From positions 1 to 14,395 of the forward strand of contig CAKMOP010000003.1 of assembly GCA_927910985.1 (NCBI GenBank): DNA of 14,395 bases. Direction: 5' to 3'. The notes beneath the pieces were generated by a model. The model was not told where the DNA came from. It ran no database searches and saw nothing but the letters and a program-made list of their open reading frames with translations. A program made the translations under genes and the position numbers. Source of the stretch: an uncultured Porphyromonas sp. Lineage in GTDB: Bacteria; Bacteroidota; Bacteroidia; Bacteroidales; Porphyromonadaceae. Within the stretch, counting starts at the first letter, position 1, and every line of letters starts with the position of its first letter. Below, one piece after another: positions 1 through 7,354 of this stretch.

Positions 1-330
1 CTTCTGAATCTCTTCCTGCATCATCTGGTAGCTATTCTGCGTGCGCGACTCGATTTCCTGCAGCTCTTGCTGACGACGCTTCTTGATGACATCCGTCATC
101 GTAGCTTCTTCCTTCTGATAGGCTTCGAGCTTGGTCTTCATCTCGTCCTGCATACGCTTGATTTCCGAGTCGTACTGCTTAGCTAAGTCTTGAATCTTCG
201 TGGTAGCAGCCTTGACATCGGGCAGAGCTTCCATCACGGCAGCGGTATTGACGATACCGATCTTCTGCTGTGCCTGAGCTGAGAAGGCCAGAGGGAGAAG
301 GAGGAGGAGGGAAATGAGGAACTTCTTCAT
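1..330 (-). CDS. Skp/OmpH-family periplasmic chaperone, C-terminus beyond the window
   Basis: The 110 visible codons begin with ATG at 330 and run off the left edge without a stop. Residues 1-21 form a signal peptide (MKKFLISLLLLLPLAFSAQA) followed by QQKIGIVN, the typical first strand of Skp/OmpH proteins. The rest is a long, highly charged helix (about residues 45-110, rich in K, E and Q) of the kind that makes the tentacles of the Skp trimer. By family, Skp-like proteins hold unfolded outer-membrane proteins in the periplasm and pass them to the BamA insertase. It lies 41 bases downstream of a second Skp-like gene and in the same direction as bamA, so it is probably the last visible gene of the uppS-bamA-skp operon. 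It is a paralogue of its neighbour rather than a copy. Family assignment is firm; substrate is inferred. Confidence 0.9.
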   Translation of the reverse strand, partial: MKKFLISLLLLLPLAFSAQAQQKIGIVNTAAVMEALPDVKAATTKIQDLAKQYDSEIKRMQDEMKTKLEAYQKEEATMTDVIKKRRQQELQEIESRTQNSYQMMQEEIQK

Positions 331-371
331 TGTCTTGGATTATTACGTTTAATTAGTTGATTAGGCGATGA

Positions 372-884
372 TTATCGGTCGAGACCGAGGGTGGAGAGTA
401 CGGATTCGCTGATGTCCAGGGCGGGGTCAGCGTAGACGATCTTCGAGGAAGAGCGGTCGATGATGAGCTGAAGGCCCCCACGGCGCGCCAGCTCCTTCAT
501 AGCAGCCCACACGCGGTCTTGGATGGGCTTCATCAGGGCTTCGCGCTTCTTGAAGAGGTCACCTTCGGGGCCGAAGTATTTACGCTTGAGCTCGTATCCC
601 TGCTTCTCGAGGGCGACGATGGCCTCTTCGCGTTGCTTCTTCTGCTGGGCGGAGAGGAAGGCAGCTTCGCTTTGATATGCCTTATAGGCCTCTTCGGCTT
701 TCTTCTCGTAGCCCGAGACTTCGGCCTGCCACTTCTTGGAGAGGTCTTCGATTTGGCGGTTCATCACCGCATACGAAGGGTCTTTCTTGAGGATGAATTC
801 CATATCGACGAGGGCAATCTTCTGCGCCTTGACCGAGGCAAGCGGTAGGAGCAGGAGCGCCAGCAGGAAAAGAATCTTCTTCAT
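372..884 (-). CDS. Skp/OmpH-family periplasmic chaperone (170 aa)
   Basis: This complete Skp/OmpH-like protein has a signal peptide (MKKILFLLALLLLPLASVKA, residues 1-20), then the family's opening strand QKIALVDMEFIL. A charged helical hairpin spans about residues 40-120 and is rich in K, E, Q and A. The C-terminal head ends with LQLIIDRSSSKIVYADP, a segment typical of the family (residues about 138-154). The length is normal for Skp. It is expected to act in the periplasm as a trimeric holdase for outer-membrane proteins. It follows bamA after 73 bases that contain a hairpin (917-946), and precedes a second Skp-like gene by 41 bases; paired skp paralogues after bamA are common in Bacteroidota. 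ATG at 884 is chosen because it starts the signal peptide. No Shine-Dalgarno sequence is visible, as usual in this phylum. Confidence 0.92.
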   Translation of the reverse strand: MKKILFLLALLLLPLASVKAQKIALVDMEFILKKDPSYAVMNRQIEDLSKKWQAEVSGYEKKAEEAYKAYQSEAAFLSAQQKKQREEAIVALEKQGYELKRKYFGPEGDLFKKREALMKPIQDRVWAAMKELARRGGLQLIIDRSSSKIVYADPALDISESVLSTLGLDR

Positions 885-916
885 ACTGCAATTCTGATAA
901 GAGGGGAGTAATAGTG

Positions 917-946
917 CCCTGAGGCGTAGCCTCTACGCCTCGAGGG
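917..946 (-). other. Hairpin between bamA and skp
   Basis: The arms 917-929 and 933-946 pair with a 3-base loop. Eight to nine base pairs are perfect next to the loop (AGGCGTAG against CTACGCCT), then comes one bulged G and four more pairs. On the minus strand the hairpin starts 12 bases after the bamA stop codon. No T-run follows, so it does not look like a complete intrinsic terminator. It could protect the 3' end of a processed bamA message or lower read-through into the skp genes; this role is inference. Confidence 0.55.
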
Positions 947-957
947 TATGGATGTCG

Positions 958-3690
958 CTACAGGTCACGCCCGAGGACGAAGTGAATGTTGCTACCGCCA
1001 CGCTCGTTGTAGCCGTTGGGGCGGTCGAAGCCGTAGCCCCAGTCAAGCCCAAGGAGCCCAATCATCGGCATCATCACGCGCACACCGACACCGGCCGAAC
1101 GCTTCAGATCGAAGGGGTTGTAGCGGCTAATATCTGCCCAGGCATTCCCAGCTTCGGCGAAGCCAAGGACCCAGACCGTAGTAGACTGCTCGAAGATCAG
1201 CGGATAGCGAAGCTCGAGCGAAGCCTTCATATACGAATAAGCGTAGTCGTAGTTTGCTCCAGCGATGGAGCCGTTCTTATACCCACGCAAGCCGATGGTC
1301 TCGTTGAGGTAGCCCCCCATCGAAGCGGACATCATATCACCACCCATATAGTAGGTACCGAAGGGCGAGCGCTTGTACTTATTGTAGCTATTGATGATAC
1401 CCCCTTCGATACGTGCCATCAAGACGGGCGTACGCTTGACGGTCGTGGGATTCATCAGTGGGAGGAAGATCTTACCCGAATACTTCCACTTATGATACTC
1501 GAGGAAGCGATAACGATCTGCCAAGGGCAGTGAGGTGTCGGAGTAGTCCTTCTTATCGAAGAGCGAGTAAGGAGGCGTGAAGCTCACCGAGAAGGAGAAG
1601 TCCGAGCCACGGCGCGTGTAGACGGGATTGTCCACGGAATTGCGGTCGATGCGCAGCTCGAGGTTGAGGTCATTTGCCGTACCCTGATGGTAGTTCTGGA
1701 AGGTGTTGTACGTCCAGTTGTTGAGGCGGTAGTGGGTGAAGTTGAGCGAGGCGGTGAGCTGGAACCAGTTGTCGGGCCAGTTCAGACGACGCCCATTGGC
1801 GATGCTCAGACCGATGATGCTAAGCGACTTATCCGAGTCGTAGGAATCTTCGTAGAGCGTACTTGCCCCCTGCTGGTCATAGCCGCCATAACGACCATAG
1901 CCTCCTCCATAACCTCCGTAGCCATAGCCACTGTAATAGGGATTATAGTAGCCCGAGCCGTAGTAGTTACGCGCTTGACCCGAGTAATAGCGCTGGTCGA
2001 TGGCCGTCATACGGGAGTAGAAAGCACTTACCGAAAGGAGGTTGGGTCGCTTACCACCGAACCAAGGGTCACTGAAGGAGACGCTGAGCTGGTTGTAATA
2101 GCGTGCATTCGTCTGCCCGTTGATGGAGAGCTTCTGCCCATCACCCTGAGGGATGATCCCCTTGTACATACTGGGGCGGAAGAGATTCTGTATGGAGAAG
2201 TTCGTGAAGGTAAAGCCGATCGAGCCGATAATACCCGTCTGACTCCAGCCGATGGAGAGGTTCAGCTGGTCGTTGCTCTTAGGCGTGAGGTCATACTCAA
2301 TATCTACTGTTCCGCTCTGTGGGTTGGGGACGGGCTTAGGTACGGACTTCTCCGCATCGAAGTGGCCGAGCTGGTTGAGGATACGGAAGGAGTTCATCAG
2401 GTCTTCCTTACTGAAGAGCACCCCAGGCTTAGTGTACAGCTCACGACGCACGACATCTTCGTAGACGATGTCGTTACCACGGATCTTGACCTTGTCGATG
2501 GTCGCCTGCGGCCCTTCGGTGACGCGCACTTCGAGGGATACAGAGTCGCCCACGATGTTCGTCTCTACGGGGTCGACGCCAGCGAAGATGTAGCCATTGT
2601 TATAGTAGAGGTTGCTGACAGCGTCTTCGTCTACGGTAAGACGGTTCTCCAAGCGCTTCTGGTCGTAGACGTCACCAGGGCGCACGGCCAGTAGCTGGGA
2701 AAGTAGCTCCGAAGGGTACTTAGTGTTCCCCACAAAGCGGATATCCTTGATGTAGTACTTCTGCCCTTCGTTGACCTTGAGGTAGATGTCCACCTTACGC
2801 GAGCCAGGGACGGGGACGATGCTATCGTGTACCAGCTCGGCATCACGATAGCCGGCAGCTTGGTAGCGCTTGATGAGGTTCTGCAGGTCTTCCTTGTAGT
2901 CGGCATCGACGAACTTCTTCTGCTTGAAGATCTTCAGCAGGGAGGAGAGTGCACGCCCACGGGAGAAGGTGAAGCCTTCGTTGGTCTTGCCCATCGCCAT
3001 ACGGAGCTGGTAGTCGGTGAGGGCGGTGTTCCCTTCGAAGTAGATATTGCGCACCTTCGTCTTGCCGCTGCGGTCGATGTCAAGCGTCAGGTTCACGTAG
3101 CCCGGCTGACCAGCCGCTTCGCTCTCCTTGATGGTCATCGTCATCTCACGGAAGCCCTTCTCATCGTAGTACTTCTTGACGAGCTGGCGGGCACGGTCGA
3201 GGGTGTTGGGGGAAATCAACGTGCCCTTCTTGAGCCCCGTGCGCTTCTCGAGCTCCTCACGGTCGCTCTTGGAGATCCCCGTGAAGGTAGCCTCCGCAAG
3301 GCGTGGGCGCTCGGTGAGAGCAATCTCCAAATAAGCCTTGTTGCCCTCGTACTTAGTGACCAGGACACGCACATTGGAGAAGTACCCCGACTGGAGGAAG
3401 CGGTTGACGGCTGAGGTCAAGGCGACCCCAGGTATCTGTATTTCATCCCCCACGTTGAGCCCTGAGAGGCTGCTCAGGACGAAGTCATCGTAGCTCGTCG
3501 AGCCCGTAATCTTGACCTCAGCGATGGTCTTGGTCACAGGACGCTCGTAGCTGATCGAAGGAGCGACGACCACGCTCGAAGCGTTCTTCGTCGTGTCGCT
3601 GACTATCTGGAGTGTGGTATGGGGAGCGGCTTCCACTGCACCTGCCGTGAGGAGGGTGGCAAGGAGTAGGAGTGCGGGGATTCTCTGCAT
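958..3690 (-). CDS. bamA: Outer-membrane protein assembly factor BamA (Omp85)
   Basis: BamA is the essential Omp85 insertase that folds beta-barrel proteins into the outer membrane. The 910-residue product has a signal peptide (residues 1-22, MQRIPALLLLATLL...EAA). Five POTRA domains follow, at about 53-130, 131-206, 210-308, 312-394 and 398-470, shown by repeated patterns such as IRFVGNTKY and VKIRGNDIVYED. The 16-strand barrel occupies about 475-910. The lid-loop motif LRGY at 801-804 matches the conserved (V/I)RG(F/Y) of Omp85 proteins. Residues 575-604 are an unusual Gly/Tyr-rich stretch in a predicted barrel loop. The last residue is Leu (IHFVLGRDL) rather than the usual aromatic residue. 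The gene lies 44 bases after uppS and before two skp genes, which fits a joint envelope operon. ATG at 3690 is the only start giving an intact signal peptide. Confidence 0.96.
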   Translation of the reverse strand: MQRIPALLLLATLLTAGAVEAAPHTTLQIVSDTTKNASSVVVAPSISYERPVTKTIAEVKITGSTSYDDFVLSSLSGLNVGDEIQIPGVALTSAVNRFLQSGYFSNVRVLVTKYEGNKAYLEIALTERPRLAEATFTGISKSDREELEKRTGLKKGTLISPNTLDRARQLVKKYYDEKGFREMTMTIKESEAAGQPGYVNLTLDIDRSGKTKVRNIYFEGNTALTDYQLRMAMGKTNEGFTFSRGRALSSLLKIFKQKKFVDADYKEDLQNLIKRYQAAGYRDAELVHDSIVPVPGSRKVDIYLKVNEGQKYYIKDIRFVGNTKYPSELLSQLLAVRPGDVYDQKRLENRLTVDEDAVSNLYYNNGYIFAGVDPVETNIVGDSVSLEVRVTEGPQATIDKVKIRGNDIVYEDVVRRELYTKPGVLFSKEDLMNSFRILNQLGHFDAEKSVPKPVPNPQSGTVDIEYDLTPKSNDQLNLSIGWSQTGIIGSIGFTFTNFSIQNLFRPSMYKGIIPQGDGQKLSINGQTNARYYNQLSVSFSDPWFGGKRPNLLSVSAFYSRMTAIDQRYYSGQARNYYGSGYYNPYYSGYGYGGYGGGYGRYGGYDQQGASTLYEDSYDSDKSLSIIGLSIANGRRLNWPDNWFQLTASLNFTHYRLNNWTYNTFQNYHQGTANDLNLELRIDRNSVDNPVYTRRGSDFSFSVSFTPPYSLFDKKDYSDTSLPLADRYRFLEYHKWKYSGKIFLPLMNPTTVKRTPVLMARIEGGIINSYNKYKRSPFGTYYMGGDMMSASMGGYLNETIGLRGYKNGSIAGANYDYAYSYMKASLELRYPLIFEQSTTVWVLGFAEAGNAWADISRYNPFDLKRSAGVGVRVMMPMIGLLGLDWGYGFDRPNGYNERGGSNIHFVLGRDL

Positions 3691-3734
3691 AGGTTCTTAT
3701 TATCGTCGTGCTGGAAGGGAGGCTATCAGGCTGG

Positions 3735-4502
3735 TTAGTCCTCCAGTTGTATTTGTTCGCTTGTCTTACCAAAGCGGCGTTCGCGAGCCGTGTAGGCTTC
3801 GAGGGCTTCACGAAGGGGCTCACGCCCGAAGTCAGGCCAGTAGACCGAGGAGAAAAAAAGCTCGGCATAGGCAGCCTGCCAGAGTAGGTAGTTGCTGATG
3901 CGCTCCTCACCTCCAGTGCGGATCAAGAGATCGGGGTCGGGGAAGGCAGCCGTGTCGAGGTGTGCCGTGATGCTCTCCTCGGTAAGGCTCTCAGGAGAGA
4001 GGGTGCCGGCAGCTACCTCACGTGCTATCTGCTGCGTCGCACGCAGGATTTCATCGCGCGAAGAGTAGCTCAGGGCTACAATGAGGGTGATGCGCTCGCA
4101 GGCAGCGGTAGCCTGGATGCTCTCACGCAGAGCGTGCTGCGCCTGCTCGGGCAGACGGCTAAGGTTGCCAATGGCCTCGAGGCGCACCCCTTCCTCGATG
4201 AGGCTGGGGGTCTCGGAGTGAATAGCCGAGACGAGGAGGTTCATCAGGGCATCGACCTCTTCCTGGGGGCGTGACCAGTTCTCCGTACTGAAGGCATAGA
4301 CCGTCAGGTAGCGGATACCGAACTCTGCCGCAGCCCTCAGAGTCGCTCTCAGAGCATCCTGACCACGGATATGCCCATCGGTGCGAGGCAGTCCACGCTG
4401 CTTGGCCCAGCGACCATTCCCATCCATAATGATGGCCACGTGCTCGGGGATACGGAGCGGCGTGGAGGCTGTCGTGGGCTGAGGAGACATTGTCATTGGC
4501 AC
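3735..4502 (-). CDS. uppS: Isoprenyl transferase / undecaprenyl diphosphate synthase
   Basis: UppS condenses farnesyl diphosphate with eight isopentenyl diphosphates in cis to make undecaprenyl diphosphate, the lipid carrier for peptidoglycan and surface polysaccharides. The 255-residue product shows all family landmarks: the diphosphate-binding IIMDGNGRWAK at 24-34 with catalytic Asp27, FSTENW at 71-76, and the C-terminal RTGGEERISNYLLWQ at 195-209 that binds isopentenyl diphosphate. Length is normal for the family. The start could be ATG at 4502 (used here) or the in-frame ATG coding for residue 5, since the first 17 residues are not conserved. A -7 promoter element (4551-4558) lies about 50 bases upstream, so transcription of uppS-bamA-skp-skp may begin here. 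The enzyme acts at the inner face of the cytoplasmic membrane. Confidence 0.96.
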   Translation of the reverse strand: MPMTMSPQPTTASTPLRIPEHVAIIMDGNGRWAKQRGLPRTDGHIRGQDALRATLRAAAEFGIRYLTVYAFSTENWSRPQEEVDALMNLLVSAIHSETPSLIEEGVRLEAIGNLSRLPEQAQHALRESIQATAACERITLIVALSYSSRDEILRATQQIAREVAAGTLSPESLTEESITAHLDTAAFPDPDLLIRTGGEERISNYLLWQAAYAELFFSSVYWPDFGREPLREALEAYTARERRFGKTSEQIQLED

Positions 4503-4550
4503 GTTGTTCTTATTGTTATTCGGTCAGGGTTCTCTACTCCTAACTTCCTA

Positions 4551-4558
4551 CAAATATA
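4551..4558 (-). promoter_or_regulatory. Bacteroidota-type -7 promoter element for uppS
   Basis: The minus strand reads TATATTTG, an exact fit to the TAnnTTTG -7 consensus of Bacteroidota sigma factor promoters. It lies just after the stop of the DUF6089-like gene and about 50 bases before uppS. I see no clear TTTG-like -33 element upstream. It would start the uppS-bamA-skp-skp transcript separately from the genes before it. Confidence 0.5.
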
Positions 4559-4567
4559 GCGTATCTT

Positions 4568-5260
4568 TTAGTCACAGCTGTACTTACGGCGTGGTGCGAG
4601 GCGGTAGTGCACCCCGACCGACCAAGAGGCATAGCTATCGTGCCCCTTGATGCTACGCCCTCCATCCACGGAGAAGGGGTTCGCCATCCAGCGCTGCGAG
4701 GGCTCCAGTCCCTCCAAATCGTCAGCGAACGTGCGGCGGATACTCCAGCTCGCACTGAGTCCCCAGCGGTCACTCAGTCGGCACTTCAGCCCAGCACTGA
4801 GGTAAACACCTGGGAAGAGCTGCAGGCGGTGTGCGCTCACGCCTCCTGCCAGCCCCACGCCCCCACCGACGAACGGCGTCCACGAGCGTGTGCCGAGGTA
4901 GCGAGCTTCCTCCCCATAGGGGAAGAAGTGGAAGGCTCCCCCGAAGGAGAGATCCACGAGTGTGCGCTGGAAGCTACGACTCACCTCCGCCCCTTGGGGG
5001 AAAGCATTGGCAGCGTAATCAGCCTGACCACGAAGTCCCCTCAGAGCCAACTGGCTCATCAGCGTCCAGCGCAGGGAGAGCGGTCTATGTAGATCTAACG
5101 CTATTCCGAGCGATTGTGGTGCAATTACCCCCTTGCGCCCGATATCTCCGAGGTAATAATTAGAGGAAATACTTCCCCCGAGTTCGTAGCGGTAGTCCTG
5201 CGCGCCCAAGGACATCACCCCGGCAAGCATCAGGAGCAGACAGCCGAGCGAACACCTCAT
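4568..5260 (-). CDS. DUF6089-like outer-membrane protein
   Basis: The 230-residue product has a signal peptide (residues 1-20, MRCSLGCLLLMLAGVMSLGA) followed by QDYRYELGGSISSNYYLGDI. The remainder alternates short amphipathic strands and glycine turns (LVDLSFGGAFHFFPYG, WTPFVGGGVGLAGG, GVYLSAGLKCRLSDRWGL), which suggests a small beta barrel of eight to ten strands. The C-terminal motif IKGHDSYASWSVGVHY is typical of DUF6089 proteins, which in this phylum often sit directly before uppS and bamA. Its function is unknown; an outer-membrane location is inferred. It follows the broken DUF6242-like gene after 19 bases on the same strand and is probably transcribed with it. ATG at 5260 is used because it opens the signal peptide. 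Confidence 0.75.
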   Translation of the reverse strand: MRCSLGCLLLMLAGVMSLGAQDYRYELGGSISSNYYLGDIGRKGVIAPQSLGIALDLHRPLSLRWTLMSQLALRGLRGQADYAANAFPQGAEVSRSFQRTLVDLSFGGAFHFFPYGEEARYLGTRSWTPFVGGGVGLAGGVSAHRLQLFPGVYLSAGLKCRLSDRWGLSASWSIRRTFADDLEGLEPSQRWMANPFSVDGGRSIKGHDSYASWSVGVHYRLAPRRKYSCD

Positions 5261-5279
5261 CGAGCCGCAAGTAAGGAGG

Positions 5280-6690
5280 CTATTCGGTGGCGGTCTTCAG
5301 ACCACCGAACTTACCGACAAAGAGCTTTGCCGACTCCCCAGCGGTCTTCACCCCACGTAGGAGGTAAATCGTCTCCCCATCGCTTGAGGGAAAGGCCACT
5401 AATGGATAGCCAGCGAAGTCGGCACGCGTCAGCCCCGTGAAGGCCACTTCGCGCGCTGCTTGCCACGTCACGCCACGGTCATCGGAAATCGATAATTCGA
5501 GCCCCGTAGCCGTGGAGCTGAAGCGATAGATACGCTTCTGTGCTGGCACGTAAGCCTGCGTCTGCGAGACGGCAGCGACAGCAGCGAGGGGCTTTTCATT
5601 GACCCGAAGCCACGCTGTCCCATTCGTTGTCGCCCAGACGTTGGCATTGATCTTTCCGTCAGCCGTGCGTCCTCCAGCGAGATAGAGGGCGGTACCTGCG
5701 TAGCTACTTCCCGAGAGTTCGTAGCTCTGTGCACCACCTGCCGTGGGGAAGCTCGCCTGAGGCTGCTCCCCGATTGTGGCAATCTGCCCCGAAGTGAGGT
5801 CATAGCGCACGAAGTTCATCGCCCCCGAGGTCGTCTTACCCACCAGGGCAAGAGCAGGCTTCCCATCAAGGTTAGCCCTCCAAGGAGCGCGTGCGGGGTA
5901 GCCGAGCAGGGAAGGCCTTCGCCGTGAAGGTCGTGCCGAAGGTAGAGGCTTCATAGAGACGATCTGCGCTGGTCGTAGCATAGAGCTTCTCCCCATAGGT
6001 CAGGAGGGAGGTAAGACGCTCGCCTGCCGTCAGCCCCGAGAGGCTGGCAGGAGTCCAAGTCCCCGTAGGATCGGAGAAGGTGCTCACCGCATTCTTGCCA
6101 TCGGCAGTGACGTAATAGAGCGCACCGCCAGCATCCTTCCCGCGCAGATCTACCTGCGAGAAGGTCGTGCTGAAGGCAGGAAGTCCCGTCACCGAAGCCT
6201 CCGACCAAGCGAAGGCGTGGGGATCCTGGGCATAGCGCTTGAAGGTCACCTTATAAGTATAGGAGCTGGAGGATGCATTGCCTGTGCCTGTCGTGATACG
6301 CAGCTGAATACCCTTCAGCAGGTCGCTGCTCTTGAAAGTCTGCGTTTCACCCGTCCACTTGACTGCCGTCCCATTGCTCAGGATTACCTCGACGCTGGAC
6401 TGATCCGAAGCCTTCATGAGGCGCAGATGGACATTGTAGTCGGCACCGCTATAGGGCAAGGCCTGCAGGTTGTAAATGATGCCAGTGGCGGTATTGCGGA
6501 TGACGAAGGGAATCGTCGACACAGCTTCCTTGAGGGCTGCATCGTCCGTTGAGAGGGCGAAGGCCTTAATCTCATTGTCGAAGATCTGGATATCCTCCAG
6601 CTCGACCTTGTTCTTCTTACAGCTGGTCGCACCGAGGGCGAGAGCTAAAAGGCTCAAGGCTACTGGGGCAAGGGGGGTGATACGTCTCAT
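5280..6690 (-). pseudogene. DUF6242-like lipoprotein gene, disrupted by a frameshift
   Basis: Two overlapping reading frames together make one lipoprotein. The first (from ATG 6690, 272 aa, stop near 5872) carries a lipoprotein signal with lipobox ATSC (Cys24), an Ig-like N-terminal region (about 30-155) and the first part of a repeated, propeller-like region with YYVTADGKN and LYATTSADRLYEAS. The second (about 5910 to 5280) continues the same repeat pattern with LGYPARAPWRANLDGKPALA, WATTNGTAWLRVNEK and LSISDDRGVTWQ. The frames join at about 5905-5915, where one extra base, most simply a C in the CCC at 5909-5911, shifts the reading by +1. Removing it gives about 469 residues, plausible for DUF6242 lipoproteins. 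The first frame ends with an out-of-frame tail (RLPRTRSLEG). It may be a real lesion or a sequencing error. From memory, a lipoprotein gene occupies this place in Porphyromonas gingivalis. Function is unknown. Confidence 0.75.
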
Positions 6691-6789
6691 TGCTTCTATG
6701 TATGATGGAGCGAAAGATGCTTACTCGTGTGAGTGGAGTCGGCAGAACCCCTTCTTCCGAGGCACACTCTGCACTATAACTCTAAGCTA

Positions 6790-6797
6790 CAAAGGTA
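6790..6797 (-). promoter_or_regulatory. -7 promoter element for the DUF6242-like gene
   Basis: The minus strand reads TACCTTTG, matching TAnnTTTG. It stands about 100 bases before the ATG at 6690, leaving a leader of roughly 90 bases in which I recognise no known riboswitch. No convincing -33 element is seen. The surrounding words (CTACAAAGGT then AAGAATAAC on the plus strand) recur at 6955-6974. Confidence 0.5.
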
Positions 6798-7082
6798 TAA
6801 AGAATAACGCAAGTCCCGTGTACTGCGCCTCAGGTTAACGCCGAGGGGCAATACCTCCCTCTACACCCCGACAAGAAGAAGAATAAGCCCGCCGGGAAAT
6901 AGAGCCCCTCCCTCCCCCCTTCCTTCTCAAAAGAAGAAGCAACTTGGCTCAAGCCTACAAAGGTCAAGAATAACACATAAAACCACTAACAACAAGCACC
7001 TTACAAAGAGCCACTCTTCTCCATCCACGAGCAGTATACCCTCTTCGACCGCACACGACTCAATATATCTACCATATATAAT

Positions 7083-7096
7083 ACACACGCGCGCGC
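7083..7096. repeat. Alternating purine-pyrimidine tract (AC)n(GC)n
   Basis: An ACACACGCGCGCGC run of strictly alternating purines and pyrimidines follows a TA-rich segment (about 7060-7082). Such sequence can adopt Z-DNA under negative supercoiling and is prone to slippage. It lies between two divergently transcribed units, where upstream supercoiling is expected. Any role is inference. Confidence 0.5.
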
Positions 7097-7123
7097 AGAA
7101 GTATCGGGAGGTTTGCACGCAAA

Positions 7124-7220
7124 GCAATAGTCCTTCACGCACCAACCTATATTGCTCCGAGTACAAACCTATATTGGTCACGGCTCGAAGCAATATAGCT
7201 TCGCGCGCCGACCAACATAG
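7124..7220. repeat. Cluster of CTATATTGG-like short repeats, direct and inverted
   Basis: A nine-base word recurs in both orientations: CTATATTGC at 7147-7155 and CTATATTGG at 7169-7177 (both plus), GCAATATAG at 7190-7198 and CCAACATAG at 7212-7220 (both minus), and a shortened GCAATAG at 7124-7130. The two plus copies share a 14-base context (ACCAACCTATATTG and ACAAACCTATATTG) spaced 22 bases apart. The copy at 7186-7203 is also a small hairpin, CGAAGC-AATATA-GCTTCG. Spacing of about 21-23 bases, two helical turns, is compatible with a bound protein or with a dispersed intergenic repeat family. Confidence 0.6.
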
Positions 7221-7296
7221 CACACACAGCCAGCTCCCCGTATCGGCCAGTTGACCGCGCTCCTTCGCCCCACCCTTCACTACCCCACCTTTGCCG

Positions 7297-7304
7297 TATC
7301 TTTG
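7297..7304 (+). promoter_or_regulatory. -7 promoter element for uvrC-dtd
   Basis: TATCTTTG is an exact match to TAnnTTTG. It lies 50 bases before the uvrC ATG, which would put the transcript start near 7311, at the base of the leader hairpin. No clear -33 TTTG is seen at the usual distance. Confidence 0.55.
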
Positions 7305-7309
7305 TATCC

Positions 7310-7338
7310 GAAGGTGGGGGACTTCGCCCCCACCCTTC
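7310..7338 (+). promoter_or_regulatory. G/C-rich hairpin in the uvrC leader
   Basis: Left arm GAAGGTGGGGG (7310-7320) pairs with right arm CCCCCACCCTTC (7327-7338) around the loop ACTTCG, with one bulged C: 11 pairs, mostly G/C. It ends 16 bases before the uvrC start codon and begins about at the predicted transcript start. A 5'-terminal stem of this strength could stabilise the mRNA or limit ribosome access. There is no T-run, so it is not a terminator. Confidence 0.55.
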
Positions 7339-7354
7339 ACAGCCCCAAGACACG

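Larger units (their letters stand above)
7263..7346 (+). repeat. 24-base direct repeat flanking the uvrC promoter element
   Basis: CTTCGCCCCACCCTTCAC followed by TACCCC (7263-7286) reappears as CTTCGCCCCCACCCTTCAC followed by AGCCCC (7322-7346), differing by one extra C and one or two substitutions near the end. The promoter -7 element and presumed start site lie between the copies. The second copy also forms one arm of the leader hairpin. Confidence 0.6.
6691..7354. other. Divergent intergenic region, about 660 bases, no gene seen
   Basis: This stretch separates the minus-strand envelope genes from plus-strand uvrC. I find no credible coding region: the long open frames across it on the minus strand (6927-7340 and 7147-7389) run through repeats and resemble no protein. 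It holds a promoter element for the left-hand gene (6790-6797), a pyrimidine-rich tract (about 6905-6927), a Z-DNA-prone tract (7083-7096), a cluster of short direct and inverted repeats (7124-7220), the uvrC promoter element (7297-7304) and a leader hairpin (7310-7338). No tRNA or known RNA gene was recognised. Confidence 0.6.

Noticed and set aside
1687..2694. A 335-codon plus-strand frame opposite bamA
   Set aside because: It is a shadow of the well-supported bamA frame, which has POTRA and barrel motifs; third-position G/C bias makes antisense frames long here.
6691..6789. Possible riboswitch in the leader of the DUF6242-like gene
   Set aside because: Only short pairings (GCAGA/TCTGC) are seen and no conserved aptamer core, such as a B12 or SAM box, was recognised.
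6927..7340. A 137-codon minus-strand open frame in the intergenic region
   Set aside because: It runs through short repeats and the pyrimidine tract, resembles no protein, and has erratic composition ending in a Phe run; no operon context.
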